From Welwitschia mirabilis (taxonomy: Eukaryota > Gnetophyta > Gnetopsida > Welwitschiales), in the NCBI GenBank assembly GCA_051453625.1, contig JBOZIK010000001.1:10678158-10708189 (forward strand): a DNA stretch of 30,032 nt, in the 5' to 3' direction. The position numbers and the translations under genes were made by a program. The notes below the pieces were generated by a model. It was given only the letters and a program-made list of their open reading frames with translations, did not search any database and was not told where the DNA came from. Position 1 is the first letter of the stretch. Each line of letters opens with the position of its first letter. This document shows, piece by piece, positions 19,860 through 29,741 of this stretch.

Positions 19860-22330
19860 TAGTGAAAAGTAGGGTCTCTCTTAGTTTCTTATCCGTAATT
19901 CTTTAGTCTTTAAGGAGGACGATGTTTTAAATTTAATAGTAGATTATTTTGTAGCTATGTTTAATGCATATGTTTTTAATTCCAACTTATTTTATAAAAA
20001 CATAATCTTTATTTCCAATAAAATGATTCTAGTTCATAACTATCTTTTAGAACAAGGTAACATTCTCATTAAATTGAAATAAGTTTATTATAGTTGAGTC
20101 AATGAAAAAGTTTTAGGTATTGATGGTTTCCCAACTAAATTTTATAAAAATCATTAGATATAATAGGATAAGAGGACTAACGTGTCATATAAGGCTTTTT
20201 AGCATCTCATATTAATTAAGGACTTATTTAATATCCTTCCAAATTTAGAAAACTTTATCTTATTAGTAATTGATGTCTAATCATCTTGCTTAGTCTCTCA
20301 TATAAAAATTTTTAGTAAAATGTTTATATTTTAAATTAAAATCGGTTTCACTTGACATTATTTGTAGCACATAATCTAGTTTTATAAAAGACACATAAAT
20401 ACTCAATAATGTGGTTGCTAAATGGAAGGAAATGCAGTGGATGAAATACTTTGGTTAAGATGTGATTTATGTCAAGCTTGATTATGTAAACCTCTATGAT
20501 AAAATTCAGTGAGGTTTATTTTAGAATGTATAAGAAAGATAGGATTTGGCTAGAATTTATTCTATCTTATTACTTGTTTACTTAAAGATGGCAATGGATG
20601 TGTTGCTACAAAACATGGTATTTGAAATACTTTTAATATTAAATGCTCAATTTAGCAAGGATGTCCACTAGCTCTTTTTCTATCTATTTTAATAGCTAAT
20701 TTTTTAATGCCCCATAATTTGCATAGGTGAATAATCAAGCCTAATTTAAGATGTTTAAATTCATAATGATCTTAGACAACTTCTTAATATACATTTTACA
20801 AATGAAGCTATATTTTTTATTAAAAATGATAGATCAGTGATCTCATCTCTTCTTTACTTAATAAATCAATGTTTCGTGCTCTTAGGATCAAAACTACGTC
20901 AGGAGATATCTTCTATTTTTGCTTTATTTATCAATTACCAGTGGCTTTCTATACAACCTTGGTCTTTTATTTAACTTACAAAAATCTTTATAGCTTTAGA
21001 AATTCATTTTATCTTTGCTAGATCTCTTAGAAATCTTTAAAAATGGGTTTTAAATACAATTATTATTAAGGGGAAAAAAATCATTTAAGAACCTTGCACT
21101 TGTTTGCAAATTCATGATATGTAAGTCTATTCTATCTCGTATTCAACTTATTATTCTTCTTAATGGGCTTTCTCACATTGAGCTAAAAAGTTGAAGGTTG
21201 TTTTAAGAAGTTTTATGTGGTCAACATCAAAAAGGTTTTGTTATAGTGACTTGAAATATTTTTGTTGTCTTCCCCAAAAGAGGGGCAGGCTAGGTTTTAT
21301 AGATTATTTTAATTAGGTTTAAGATTTATGTAGTAAATGTATTTTGCAAATAATTAATAAATCTAGTCCTATTACTTTTTCAATTTTAAATAAATTAGCT
21401 AATATCATTCTTAAATATTAGTTTATTTAGAAAGACATTCATCCTATGAATTGGATATTCTTCTTATGGAACATTAAAATAACAGGTACTCATGTTTTTC
21501 ATAAAAACTAATAAGCATGAAAATCCATTCATCATCTTATACATTGTTAAGATATTGCACTTTCTTCATTAATGCTTTAAGAATTAAATCCTTGGTAGTT
21601 TTCCTAGCTTGATGGTCCCCTATCACGTCGTTATCCTAAGTTAGCATCAAGGTGGTTTTAGAAAGGTATTATTTCTTGAAGTTGTATCCATTTTCAAGAG
21701 CACTAGATTCAATGGATAGACTTTTAAATGTTATGCAAATCACCCATAGAAAATTGCCTTACTTGCTTCAAGCTAAAGGATTTCCTAGAACATGATCTCT
21801 AGCTAATTAATAATGACGAATCTATATGGAATTACCTCAGATGGACAAATGGATCATGTTTCTTACTTTTTAAGTTGAAAATGTTTATAGCCTTCTTTAT
21901 TTTGCTCACCTTCTTGCTCTTTGGGTATCAACGTCAATGGAATGTGGATGATTTAAACCATGTTTAGAAATCTCATTTTTATTCAAATTGGAAATTGCTC
22001 GCTCTTCTTAAAGTTAAGCATTTTCTGTGGTATTTCTTTCATCATAGCCTGCCTTTAAGACTTTGTTTGCTTCATCTCGGATTTTCTTTAAAAGTTTGCC
22101 TCTCTTATAGCTTAGATGAGAGTTTCTTTTTTCTTTTTCTCTTTTTCTTTTTTTTTTTCAAACTTATGAATGTAGATTTGTAGGTTCTATTTAGCTTTGG
22201 GTGTCTAAAGCTCTGCAAAGTTACAAGCTACACTGGAAAAAGATTTTCTTTGGTGATGGCTTCTTCTTAACCCTTTTTATGGGAATGCATTCATCCTATG
22301 GTTTTATATTAAATGTGAAAACATTATAAT
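19860..22330 (+). pseudogene. Decayed plant L1-type LINE (RT and zf-RVT region)
   Basis: Plus-strand translations in changing frames follow the order of a plant non-LTR retrotransposon ORF2. LIVDYFVAMFNAYVFN (about 19933) is the stretch before the RT; DGFPTKFYK (20122-20148) is the start of the RT domain; KLDYVNLYDK (20474-20503) is motif A with its Asp; TFNIKCSI and, after a stop, QGCPLALFLSILIANF (from 20656) is the next RT block. FTNEAIFF (20795-20818) stands where the family has its double-Asp box, so both Asp are lost. PKRGAGLGFIDYF (about 21268-21308) is the conserved GGLGF block, and LLALLKVKHFLWYFFHHSLP (about 21990-22050) matches the zf-RVT domain at the C-terminus. Many stops and frameshifts make it non-functional. 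No clear poly(A) tail or target duplication was found, so the ends are approximate. Confidence 0.85.
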
Positions 22331-22741
22331 CATCTAGTTTCCCATTATAAAATGCTTATATACATTTCTCTTATGCTGAGAAGGTTTACATTTTTCATCA
22401 TGTTATTTTTTAAGTTAGATCGTAAATATAGATTGTCCATGTAAATGTCAATTACTTCCTACATTCTTTGGTGCACTGAGTGGACAACTGTTTAGTTTCT
22501 CACAGGAGTCTACCTCTTCATCCACATTCCAATGTAGACAACCACTAGTAATTAATCTACTTTATTTTAAATATTAATTTTTTTCATATTCCGATCTATA
22601 AGCCTTTTTAGGCTTTTATCTACAGTTCTTGCTTTTTAATCAGTAAATATTCTTTCTCACATAGGCTTTTATCTACAGTTCTTGCTTTTTAATCAGTAAA
22701 TATTCTTTATCACATATGCAGGCTTAATGTTGTTAACTAAA
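22331..22741. other. AT-rich spacer with a 53-bp tandem duplication
   Basis: Lies between the LINE remnant and the acyltransferase promoter region. Only the 53-bp duplication at 22610-22715 stands out; no coding or RNA feature is seen. Confidence 0.5.
22610..22715. repeat. 53-bp perfect-phase tandem duplication
   Basis: Two units, 22610-22662 and 22663-22715, starting AGGCTTTTATCTACAGTTCT and differing at a single base (TTTCTCAC versus TTTATCAC). Near identity implies a recent duplication compared with the surrounding decayed elements. Confidence 0.95.
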
Positions 22742-23318
22742 TAAAAAAGTTTTAATTTAAGGTTTGACACCCAAAATATAAAGCTCACTTGAAAATGTGT
22801 GTTGACCATCTAAAAAACGGTTTTTTTTTTTTATAAAAAAGGTCAAAAACTCGAACCCAAATCACAAAATCTCACAGCATATACGACAAACTTTGTGGTG
22901 ACGTGTATGGAGCTGTTGCCCGTGGTAAATAAAGCAGTGCTTTAAACAAGTCTGAAAAACGTAATTTCAAATGGGGAATCAGACTCTCATATCCATGACA
23001 ACGAAAATTCTCAAGCTCGCCATTTGCAGAGTTTTCAAAGGTTACTGTATGCATAACGCGCTTGCTTCTTCTGGGCGAAACTGAAAAGAAGAAAAGTTTG
23101 ACGGCAAAATTGTGTAAAGGCGCCTGCTCGTTCGTCTTCCGCGGAAAGGATAAACGTCTCTGCAAATGGAGCTGTAACTTGGAATATCAGTTTTGTTTCC
23201 AGAATCTGCCAATCTGGCTCTGTTGAATTTGAGGCGACTCTTCCGCAGTGACGGTGCCAGAAATTTGGATCTCGCTCCCACTCTCCTCCTCCTGTCCTTT
23301 CGCAGGTCACGCTTTCGA
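22742..23318 (+). promoter_or_regulatory. Promoter and 5' UTR region of the S-acyltransferase gene
   Basis: Upstream of the first coding exon the sequence changes from AT-rich to markedly more GC- and CpG-rich from about 22900, as is common at plant gene 5' ends. A TGACGTGT element (22899-22906), combining a TGACG and an ACGTGT (ABRE-like) core, is visible; its use is only inferred. No convincing TATA box was identified. Overlapping minus-strand open frames (22872-23407) arise from this base composition. An in-frame upstream ATG at 23193 lies in this region. Confidence 0.45.
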
Positions 23319-23507
23319 ATGGCATGGAATGCTTTCAAATACTGCTCCGGATTCCGTTTTTTGGGCTCTTTTATGGTTGCACTTGTTGCAGGGATCGTTG
23401 CTGTCACATATTACGCTCTTGTAATTTCCACGTATGGTCCTCAGCTTCTCATAGGCGGCCTTCATTCTGTTGGAGTTTTTCTTCTTCTCCTAATTATCCA
23501 CTTTCTG
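23319..23507 (+). CDS. DHHC-type protein S-acyltransferase, coding exon 1 (partial gene)
   Basis: Encodes MAWNAFKYCSGFRFLGSFMV and on to TYYALVISTYGPQLLIGG and SVGVFLLLLIIHFL, ending at a GTAAAT splice donor (23508) in phase 0. The gene product would be a membrane enzyme that attaches palmitate to Cys residues of target proteins (protein S-acyltransferase, PAT). The start MAWN.FK(Y/F)C, the TM1 segment (about residues 15-38), the loop with YGP.L..GG and TM2 (starting about residue 50) match the plant PAT13/PAT14-like subgroup as I know it from Arabidopsis. I chose the ATG at 23319 because family members begin here or a few residues earlier; an in-frame ATG at 23193 would add 42 residues without family similarity. 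The ATG at 23324 is in another frame. The gene is intact as far as seen, unlike all other coding sequence in the window. Confidence 0.9.
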
Positions 23508-26068
23508 GTAAATTTTGTTTCTCTTCTCAGTTTCTGTAAGAGAATGCAAAGAACTGTGCGTATTTTGCGCGCGAGGGAAACTTTTCTGTTTCTTTGTTCT
23601 TTGGGCAACTGCTTTGAATGCTTTTCTGGGACACTTTTAAAGGCTTCGAGGTGGATTCTCGTTTTCTGCTATGCCACATTTGTAAACGAGCGTTTAATTC
23701 AGAAATTAGTAACTGGGTCCTCAAAGAAGGTCATTATTTATAACTGCTGTAACATGTCTCTTCGCAGCATGGTGCTCGCCCCAGTTTTGTGTCAAAAATC
23801 TGCTTATTGCCTCTGATTCTCCTTGACGCCTTGATCAACGATCAGTGAAAATACACAGGCGCTTCTGCAGCTGAAACGAGGACAGTGCAAGTGATAAAAA
23901 AAAGTCCTTTATTAATTTAATTTAAGTCACACTTAGATTGTTCTTTATATTTGCTGCTACTCATCAAAACATCGTACAAACCAGTTTGACAAGAAAATTG
24001 TAAAGCTTACAAAATAGGTGTCCCAGAAGGAGATTCCACATCTTGTAGTGTAATAGCCTGAAGTATCAGCAATCCACAAAGAAAAGCACATTAGTTTTAA
24101 AGTTCATAGAGAATCATACAGCTTATGACTGTTATCAATATGATGAAAACAGGTGCAATGCATGCCAACCTGATGATGACGAGTTTACCATGATTTACAT
24201 AAATTACCTCTTCTATAGTAAATAGTAATCACAAATGGGGACTTTTGAGACCATAAATGCCAATCTGATGATATTTAAAAAAAGCTAGAAAGATGGCCCA
24301 TACTTAACAAAAAGGCTCAAGTAATGCATAATCAAAAGTCTGGACTACCCAGAAGAGACTATTTTGTAGTATATGCAATCATTGGCTCTAAGGTAATTGC
24401 CTTTGACATATACTAGAAATGAGGATGGTATTTTTAAGAAATTGTTTCAAAACATTAAAAGATGTATAGAAGACATTGTTCAAAATTTGAAAGTGTTTAA
24501 TACTTGTAACATGATTTGTCCATAATTTGTTAAGTGGTTTTTTTCACTCTTTTTCGATAGATTGTTTAATGCTTAGTGGCTATAGCCAATGCTTCATTAC
24601 ATAAGTAAGCAGGCAACTTCTTGTCAATGAGCATTCCTTTTATTATATCAAGAAATGTGTGTGATTTAATCGTTAATGCAACATTATTTTATGTGGCATT
24701 CTTGGAACTGTTGTTTGGTAAGGCATACTTACCTTATCTACTTGCTGCTCAAACTTTTGTGATACATTCCTTTCCATTATTAGTCTCGATTTTGTGGTCA
24801 AACTTTTCAACAAGCTTTTGCGGTGCTGAAAACCCTTCTGAACTGTATTAAAAGCATGCGATCATATCTTCTTTTGTATAGTCCTCAATGAAAGTGAGAA
24901 GATATTTGTTATCTCTTAATGCTTCCAGTGACAATGATTTACAAACATCAAAGTGCAGTAAGTCCAACTATTCATGGTTTTGTGATTTACCTTCTTGAAT
25001 GGTTGTGTCATGCCTTAATCAGAGTACATGCCATACATTTAAGAATCTTCACCTTTGTATCTTCGAGAATTTCTTTGATTTTGCATTGTAGCGCTGAAAT
25101 TATATTGATTTTATATTTTACTATCATTATATTTGCAAGATTTGTTCAAGAACCCAAAGAACTACCATTCTTAATGTTTTCAAACTTGGGATTCCACATG
25201 ATTTTGGCAAGCAACAATCCACAATCTTTAAAATGACAAAACACTTCTGCTTTTGATCTGCTCTTGATAAGTATGATTTTAGTGGAAGAAGAGCCACTTT
25301 TGTTTGAGTTTTTCCTACGTTGGAGTTTGTAAATGCCAACAAATTTGTGTCTTCCTTTGTGCGTATCCTCCTATGGCATGTTTCTGTGTTCCACTCTCTT
25401 TTTTTTTTTTTTTTAATTTTAAGAGAGACCAATCATATGGTGTGCATCAAACAATGCCAAGAAAAGAATTGTATTTAGTCAACAACAGAATATGGGAGCA
25501 TGGAAGGAATAGAAATCTACTTATAACAATTAGGGAAGCACATTTTTCCAGTCTGATAATGAAGCCATGCTGTTTTATTGCTTGATGGTAACGCATTGCG
25601 TTTGAGGCATGCATAAAACCTCTTGTGATTCATGTATACTAAGACACCCAGGGTTAGATGCCTTTGGTGTTCAAACATTGTTCTCTGTGTCTTGATCTTT
25701 TTGTGCAATGCGATGTGTCCAAAAACACATTATGAAGCATGTGTCGTGAAGCATTTTTCTAAATCAGCAACTAACGATGTACTTGTTAATTTGTTGCAGA
25801 CCATCTCCATACCATCAGAATAAGATTGGCATTTGAGAAAAGTCAAAAACATAATAAGAAAAGCTTAAAATCCTAGCAAACTCTTCTGTGATAGTTTATT
25901 TAATACAGAAATGCTCACGCTTTTGATTGTCACCCTTGAAAACTGTGTGATATCATCTGCCATTACGATTGCAATGCAGGACAGAAGAGGCTTTCTGTTT
26001 ATAGGTATCTCTGTTCATATAATGAATGACAAGCGTTGATGTTGATTTGCCATGTTGTCATGTTGCAG
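23508..26068 (+). other. Intron 1 of the S-acyltransferase gene
   Basis: 2,561 bp from donor GTAAAT (23508) to acceptor TTGCAG (26063-26068), phase 0. It splits the second transmembrane helix, between HFL and LAML. It contains an antisense Ty1/copia remnant (about 24440-25460), a poly(T) run at 25399-25415 and otherwise anonymous AT-rich sequence. Several open frames (for example 24621-24851, 24919-25236) are opposite-strand shadows of the copia remnant. Confidence 0.85.
24440..25460 (-). pseudogene. Ty1/copia gag-pol remnant inside intron 1
   Basis: On the minus strand, from high to low coordinates, decayed copia pieces appear in order. LLAFTNSNVGKTQTK with DQKQKCF and a frameshifted Cys/His segment (about 25200-25360) resembles the end of gag with its zinc knuckle. 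IKEILEDTKVKILKCMACTL (near 25030-25110) resembles the GAG-pre-integrase region. LLHFDVCKSLSLEALRDNKY followed by LLTFIEDYTKEDM (about 24860-24965) is the start of the copia integrase core. GMLIDKKLPAYLCNEALAIA (about 24585-24645) is the later integrase block usually reading RxMLxxKxLPxxxWxEAxxxA. Stops and frame changes are frequent and protease sequence is missing. No LTRs were identified. Order gag-integrase before RT marks it as Ty1/copia. Confidence 0.78.
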
Positions 26069-26300
26069 CTGGCAATGCTTATTTGGTGCTACCTGATGGT
26101 AGTGCTGACAGATCCTGGAAGTGTTCCACCTAATTGGAGGCCAGAAATAGATGAGCAAGATCTAGAGGCTCAAGCTCTCTCTGCCTCTACAAGTTTGTCA
26201 ATGGAAGAGACTAGTAAACCATGTGAAGTAATTCTTGGTGTAAGTTATTGCACCAAATGCCAGAATTATAGACCTGCACGGGCCCATCATTGTCGTGTAT
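26069..26300 (+). CDS. DHHC-type protein S-acyltransferase, coding exon 2 (partial gene)
   Basis: Begins after TTGCAG and reads LAMLIWCYLMVVLTDPGSVP and PNWRPEIDEQDLEAQ, later YCTKCQNYRPARAHHCRV, ending with the first base of a Cys codon at a perfect donor GTAAGT (26301). It completes TM2 and holds the conserved TDPG motif followed by PPNWRP, a diagnostic of the plant PAT13/14-like group, then an acidic variable linker and the first half of the Cys-rich domain (CxxC...HHCxVC), which binds zinc. The catalytic DHHC tetrad should come about 10 residues further, on the next exon. I searched the rest of the window by eye for that exon (pattern MDHHCVW) and did not find it, so the gene continues to the right. 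Exons 1 and 2 join in phase 0 into 140 codons plus one base. Confidence 0.92.
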
Positions 26301-28621
26301 GTAAGTATTCTATGATTCACTACTTTTTTCTGACTTTCATGGAAAAGCGTATCCATATAACTAGATACTGGCTTTCTATGTTAAATATGTTGCTGTGAAA
26401 GCAATTGTAATTGCTAACAGGTTTATAATACTTATATTTTTTGTGATATAAATTATTGGATTCTGGACAACTGAATAAAAATCATGGTTGTTGTTTACTA
26501 ATGCAGGCTTTCTATGTGTTGTATTATCCTTCCTTCTGTAATCTACATTTATTTATTTTTAATAAGTTTTTCACTTCATAATCTTGATGCATGCATTTTT
26601 ATTTATTGATAATATGTTTTTTGCTTCATAATCTTGATGCATGCATTTTTGGAGCCTTTTTGCGACAGAAACTACTCTTTGGTAGTAGCTCACTACAAGT
26701 GCATCTTATAATGATATTCCTCTTCCACATAAAATGAGTCAATTTGTAATCATAATTTCTATGGAGGAAAAGCAAACAAATCGATTGAAAAACCAAAATA
26801 ATCGAAAGGATACATACCACTTGCAATAGTCATGCTTTTACAAACTTTGCCATTTTATGTAGCTCTAGACTTGCTACAAATTTATGATCTTCTGAAATTT
26901 TCATTTTTGAGCTTTTGGACATGAGATGATCTTCAATGGTAGCTCACAGCAAAGTTACATTAGAATTTATTGATTCAAAGCAAGGTAAAGTGTCTTAAGA
27001 AGTGAACATATTGTGGTTTTAAGAATGAGACTTTGCTTACACACAAGATGGACCAAATCATAATCAGCGTTTATAGAATGGAAACAGAAATGAACCTATT
27101 GAGAAACTGATAGTTAAAGTTATCACACACCAAAGTCATTACTGATTTGACCCTTATATGTAGCTTCAGACTTCTCCAAGTTTATGTTTTTTCTGAAATT
27201 TCCACTTGGCATGGATCTTATCAATTGATAAATTCAAATGGATTTTGATGATGTCTATCTAATGTGATGAAATTATACATGACTGATAATAGCTAATACA
27301 GGCACATTATCCTTATTTGGCATGCTGTTTCACAAATGAGTGAAGCCTTGCCCTTAACCATGTTAAAAGAAAGAATTAGTTCTTCAGTTCCATTATATTT
27401 TGCTTGATCCAAAACATAGTAGTTGATATTGGTATCAATCAAAGAGTGATAAGCTTGTTTAGCACAAATCATTGACAACATCATGACATTTGTCTTCACC
27501 CAATCCTCATTTGACGCTCTAATGGAACTGTTGTGCAACTCTTTCAAGCATGCATTTCACATCATTCAATAATCTTGAATATTGTAACCAGTGAAGGCAA
27601 GAGCTTTGAGAAGAGAAAAGCACTTGGGAGAGAGAGAGCGAATGCAAACTGTTTTATAAAAGTTAGATTAGTAATAAAAGAAACAACAATGTATTTAAAC
27701 TAAACAATGCAAGTCATAACAAAGGTCTAGTTGCGTGTCACCCCACTAGTCTCAAACCATGTCTCAAGTTCACATTAATAATTTAACATTAATTTGCAAT
27801 CCAAATTGATGCACAATTTCAGAAATAGAAATGAATTTTGTACTAATTCAAATACCAACAAAATTCATAACTTACATTGAGGGCTTGAGTATAAGGTTCT
27901 CATCCTAACTAACAAGATGAGGCAAGGGTCTTGGATCCAAGTCTTTCTCAATGGATTTCCTAACACCTGCTACTTTTTGTCACATCATCTAAGCAATAGG
28001 AAGGTCATACTTGCAAGGACAAGCCCCTTGCTTAAACAACTTTGGAGTTAGATGGAATTTAAGAAGGAGCTTAAGGGAGTTGGTTAAAAAGTACTACCAT
28101 TGCTACTTGCGTCACTAGGCGACATCTAGTTGTGATGCTTTTGAGAAAACACAGAAGAAGGCATTGTCAAGTATTGTCGCTGGGTACCGCCATGTGGCAA
28201 TGATTGAGATAAAAAATGTATGGTTGCTAGGTCATGACTAGGCGATGGCATGTGGAGACACTACCAGACAAAGTGTTGTTGGACCCTTGCTGGGCAGTGG
28301 TCTTGTTCACAATTCCATCACTACTTGCGTTGCTAAGTGATAGCAAGGAGCCACATTTTTGAAAGGTGCCCGTTTTCTTGTGATTTTAAATCCAATTGCA
28401 GTTTATCCCTAGTTTGGTTTCGATGAAGACCTATAACTTTATACACTCTTAGAATTTCCACCATTATTACATTTCGTATGTCTCTTTTTGATGTCTATCA
28501 TAGCCCCTTGTTAGGCCCTTGGCAAAACTTGGCAAGGTAGGCCAATTATAAATGAATGACGCCTACAGAATAAAAATGTGAAAACTAAAATAAGAGGACA
28601 AGGAACATGATATGCAGGAGT
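26301..28621 (+). other. Intron 2 of the S-acyltransferase gene (first part), anonymous repeats
   Basis: No further exon was found after the donor at 26301. It holds the 50-bp duplication at 26551-26650; two diverged copies of a motif TATGTAGCTC.AGACTT..AAATTTATG..TTCTGAAATTT (about 26858-26905 and 27158-27205); a 27293-27547 minus open frame without recognisable family; and a more GC-rich block of loosely repeated CTACTTGCGT.RCTARG and GCATGTGG motifs at 28090-28370. None resembles a gene. Confidence 0.55.
26551..26650. repeat. 50-bp tandem duplication in intron 2
   Basis: Units 26551-26600 and 26601-26650. The second half of each (CTTCATAATCTTGATGCATG then CATTTTT) is identical; the first half differs at several bases. 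Confidence 0.92.
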
Positions 28622-28732
28622 TGTTAAGATCGATTGGCACCTTAGGGGGGAAGGGGTGAATAGGGTGAATTACCAAAAATAACTACTTAATTTCAAGAAG
28701 CTAAAATCTGAACTTTGCTTAAGAAAATGAAT

Positions 28733-28832
28733 NNNNNNNNNNNNNNNNNNNNNNNNNNNNNNNNNNNNNNNNNNNNNNNNNNNNNNNNNNNNNNNNNNNN
28801 NNNNNNNNNNNNNNNNNNNNNNNNNNNNNNNN
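28733..28832. other. Assembly gap (100 N), probably artificial
   Basis: Exactly 100 N. The 24 bases ending the left contig (TGAACTTTGCTTAAGAAAATGAAT in two parts: TGAACTTTGCTT, AAGAAAATGAAT) start the right contig without a mismatch, so the contig ends likely overlap. Confidence 0.93.
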
Positions 28833-29000
28833 TGAACTTTGCTTAAGAAAATGAATCAGAAACAATTGAAACACGAACACAATGAAACGAACTCAAGGAA
28901 GCAGAAAGAGTGCACCACATATTTATAGTGGTTCGACAATCCTTCCCTACTGCACTCACAAGGGGCAGCAACATGCTTTCAGCCTCCTGGATCCCTTAGA

Positions 29001-29080
29001 ACACCCTTCTCTAGGGTAGCTTACAACCCCCTTCACCAAGGGTTCCTTTACAATACCCTTCTCAAGGGTCATATTGCTCA
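29001..29080. repeat. 27-bp tandem repeat, three units
   Basis: Units at 29001-29026, 29027-29053 and 29054-29080. Each has the form CCCTTCTC.AGGG followed by TT.CTTTACAA, so each carries a small CCCTT..AAGGG inverted repeat. Confidence 0.8.
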
Positions 29081-29227
29081 ACTACGGAGCATTCACTAGG
29101 ATTCAATCCAGTTGAAGGTTATGATGGATTGTATGCCTTTTATGCACAGTGCATCTGCTTGTACTACAATGAACTCTCTAGGAGATGACACAAGTTAGGA
29201 GCAGAGATAGAGAGGGATAGAGTTTTC

Positions 29228-29290
29228 TCTTCAGAAAATTATATCATAGATTAGGATATTTATATCATAGATTAGGGTATTTTCTGAAGA
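29228..29290. repeat. 12-bp inverted repeat enclosing a 21-bp tandem duplication
   Basis: TCTTCAGAAAAT (29228-29239) and its perfect reverse complement ATTTTCTGAAGA (29279-29290). Between them are two 21-bp units, 29240-29260 and 29261-29281, starting TATATCATAGATTAGG, with one difference; the second overlaps the right arm by three bases. Confidence 0.9.
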
Positions 29291-29457
29291 AGGCACAAGG
29301 CCTTGTATAGACTCTCCTATAAAACTAGTTGTTTGAACCTTGAGAAGAGTGCAATGGGTCATTGTTAACTGTGCCAGGAGTTTTCTTAGCTGTTCCCTTT
29401 TTGAATGCCACGCTTATGCAGTTAGAAGGGTCAATTTTTGCTCCAACATTCGCCCAT

Positions 29458-29741
29458 CCAAACGTCCCCTTTGAATGATCCAATGTCCCTCTTTTTATTG
29501 GAACAAACCGGGTGGAACCTAGACGTCCCATGATGATAGGTCGGACGTTCCCTCATACTATTCCCGTATAAAGCCCAGACGTTCAGGTTTGACAGGTCGG
29601 ATGTCCTCATGCATTTTGGCTGAACTTTCCCCGGATGTCCCGGTTTGGTAGGGCGGATGTCTGCATATGTTGAACCCGAACTTTTCCTAGACGTCTCGAT
29701 GTGCTAACTCGAATGTCCTGACTGGATTCTCTTGGAGTGAC
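29458..29741. repeat. 56-bp tandem array with paired (A/G)GA(C/T)GTCC motifs, five units
   Basis: Units start at 29458 (60 bp), 29518, 29574, 29630 and 29686 (56 bp each). Each begins CC.(A/G)(G/A)A(C/T)GTC and has a second GTCGGA(C/T)GTCC-like motif about 23 bp later (for example CCCGGATGTCC and GGGCGGATGTC in the unit at 29630). The period is not a multiple of three and no frame stays open through it on the plus strand. Function unknown. Confidence 0.85.

Noticed and set aside
22872-23407. Three minus-strand open frames over the acyltransferase 5' end
   Set aside because: They overlap the 5' UTR and exon 1 of a well-supported plus-strand gene and match no known protein; they reflect the local GC-rich composition.
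23324-23539. Open frame beginning MECFQILLR
   Set aside because: It is a shifted frame over exon 1; the frame starting at 23319 matches the acyltransferase family.
26507-26541. Possible third acyltransferase exon after the acceptor-like TAATGCAG at 26499-26506
   Set aside because: In the phase required it encodes Cys-Phe-Leu-Cys and ends at a stop after about 11 codons, without the family's DHHC block. It could at best make a truncated splice form, and nothing else supports it.
27293-27547. 84-codon minus-strand open frame
   Set aside because: No recognisable domain, no splice or promoter context, and it sits in an intron full of repeats. Kept only as part of the intron description.
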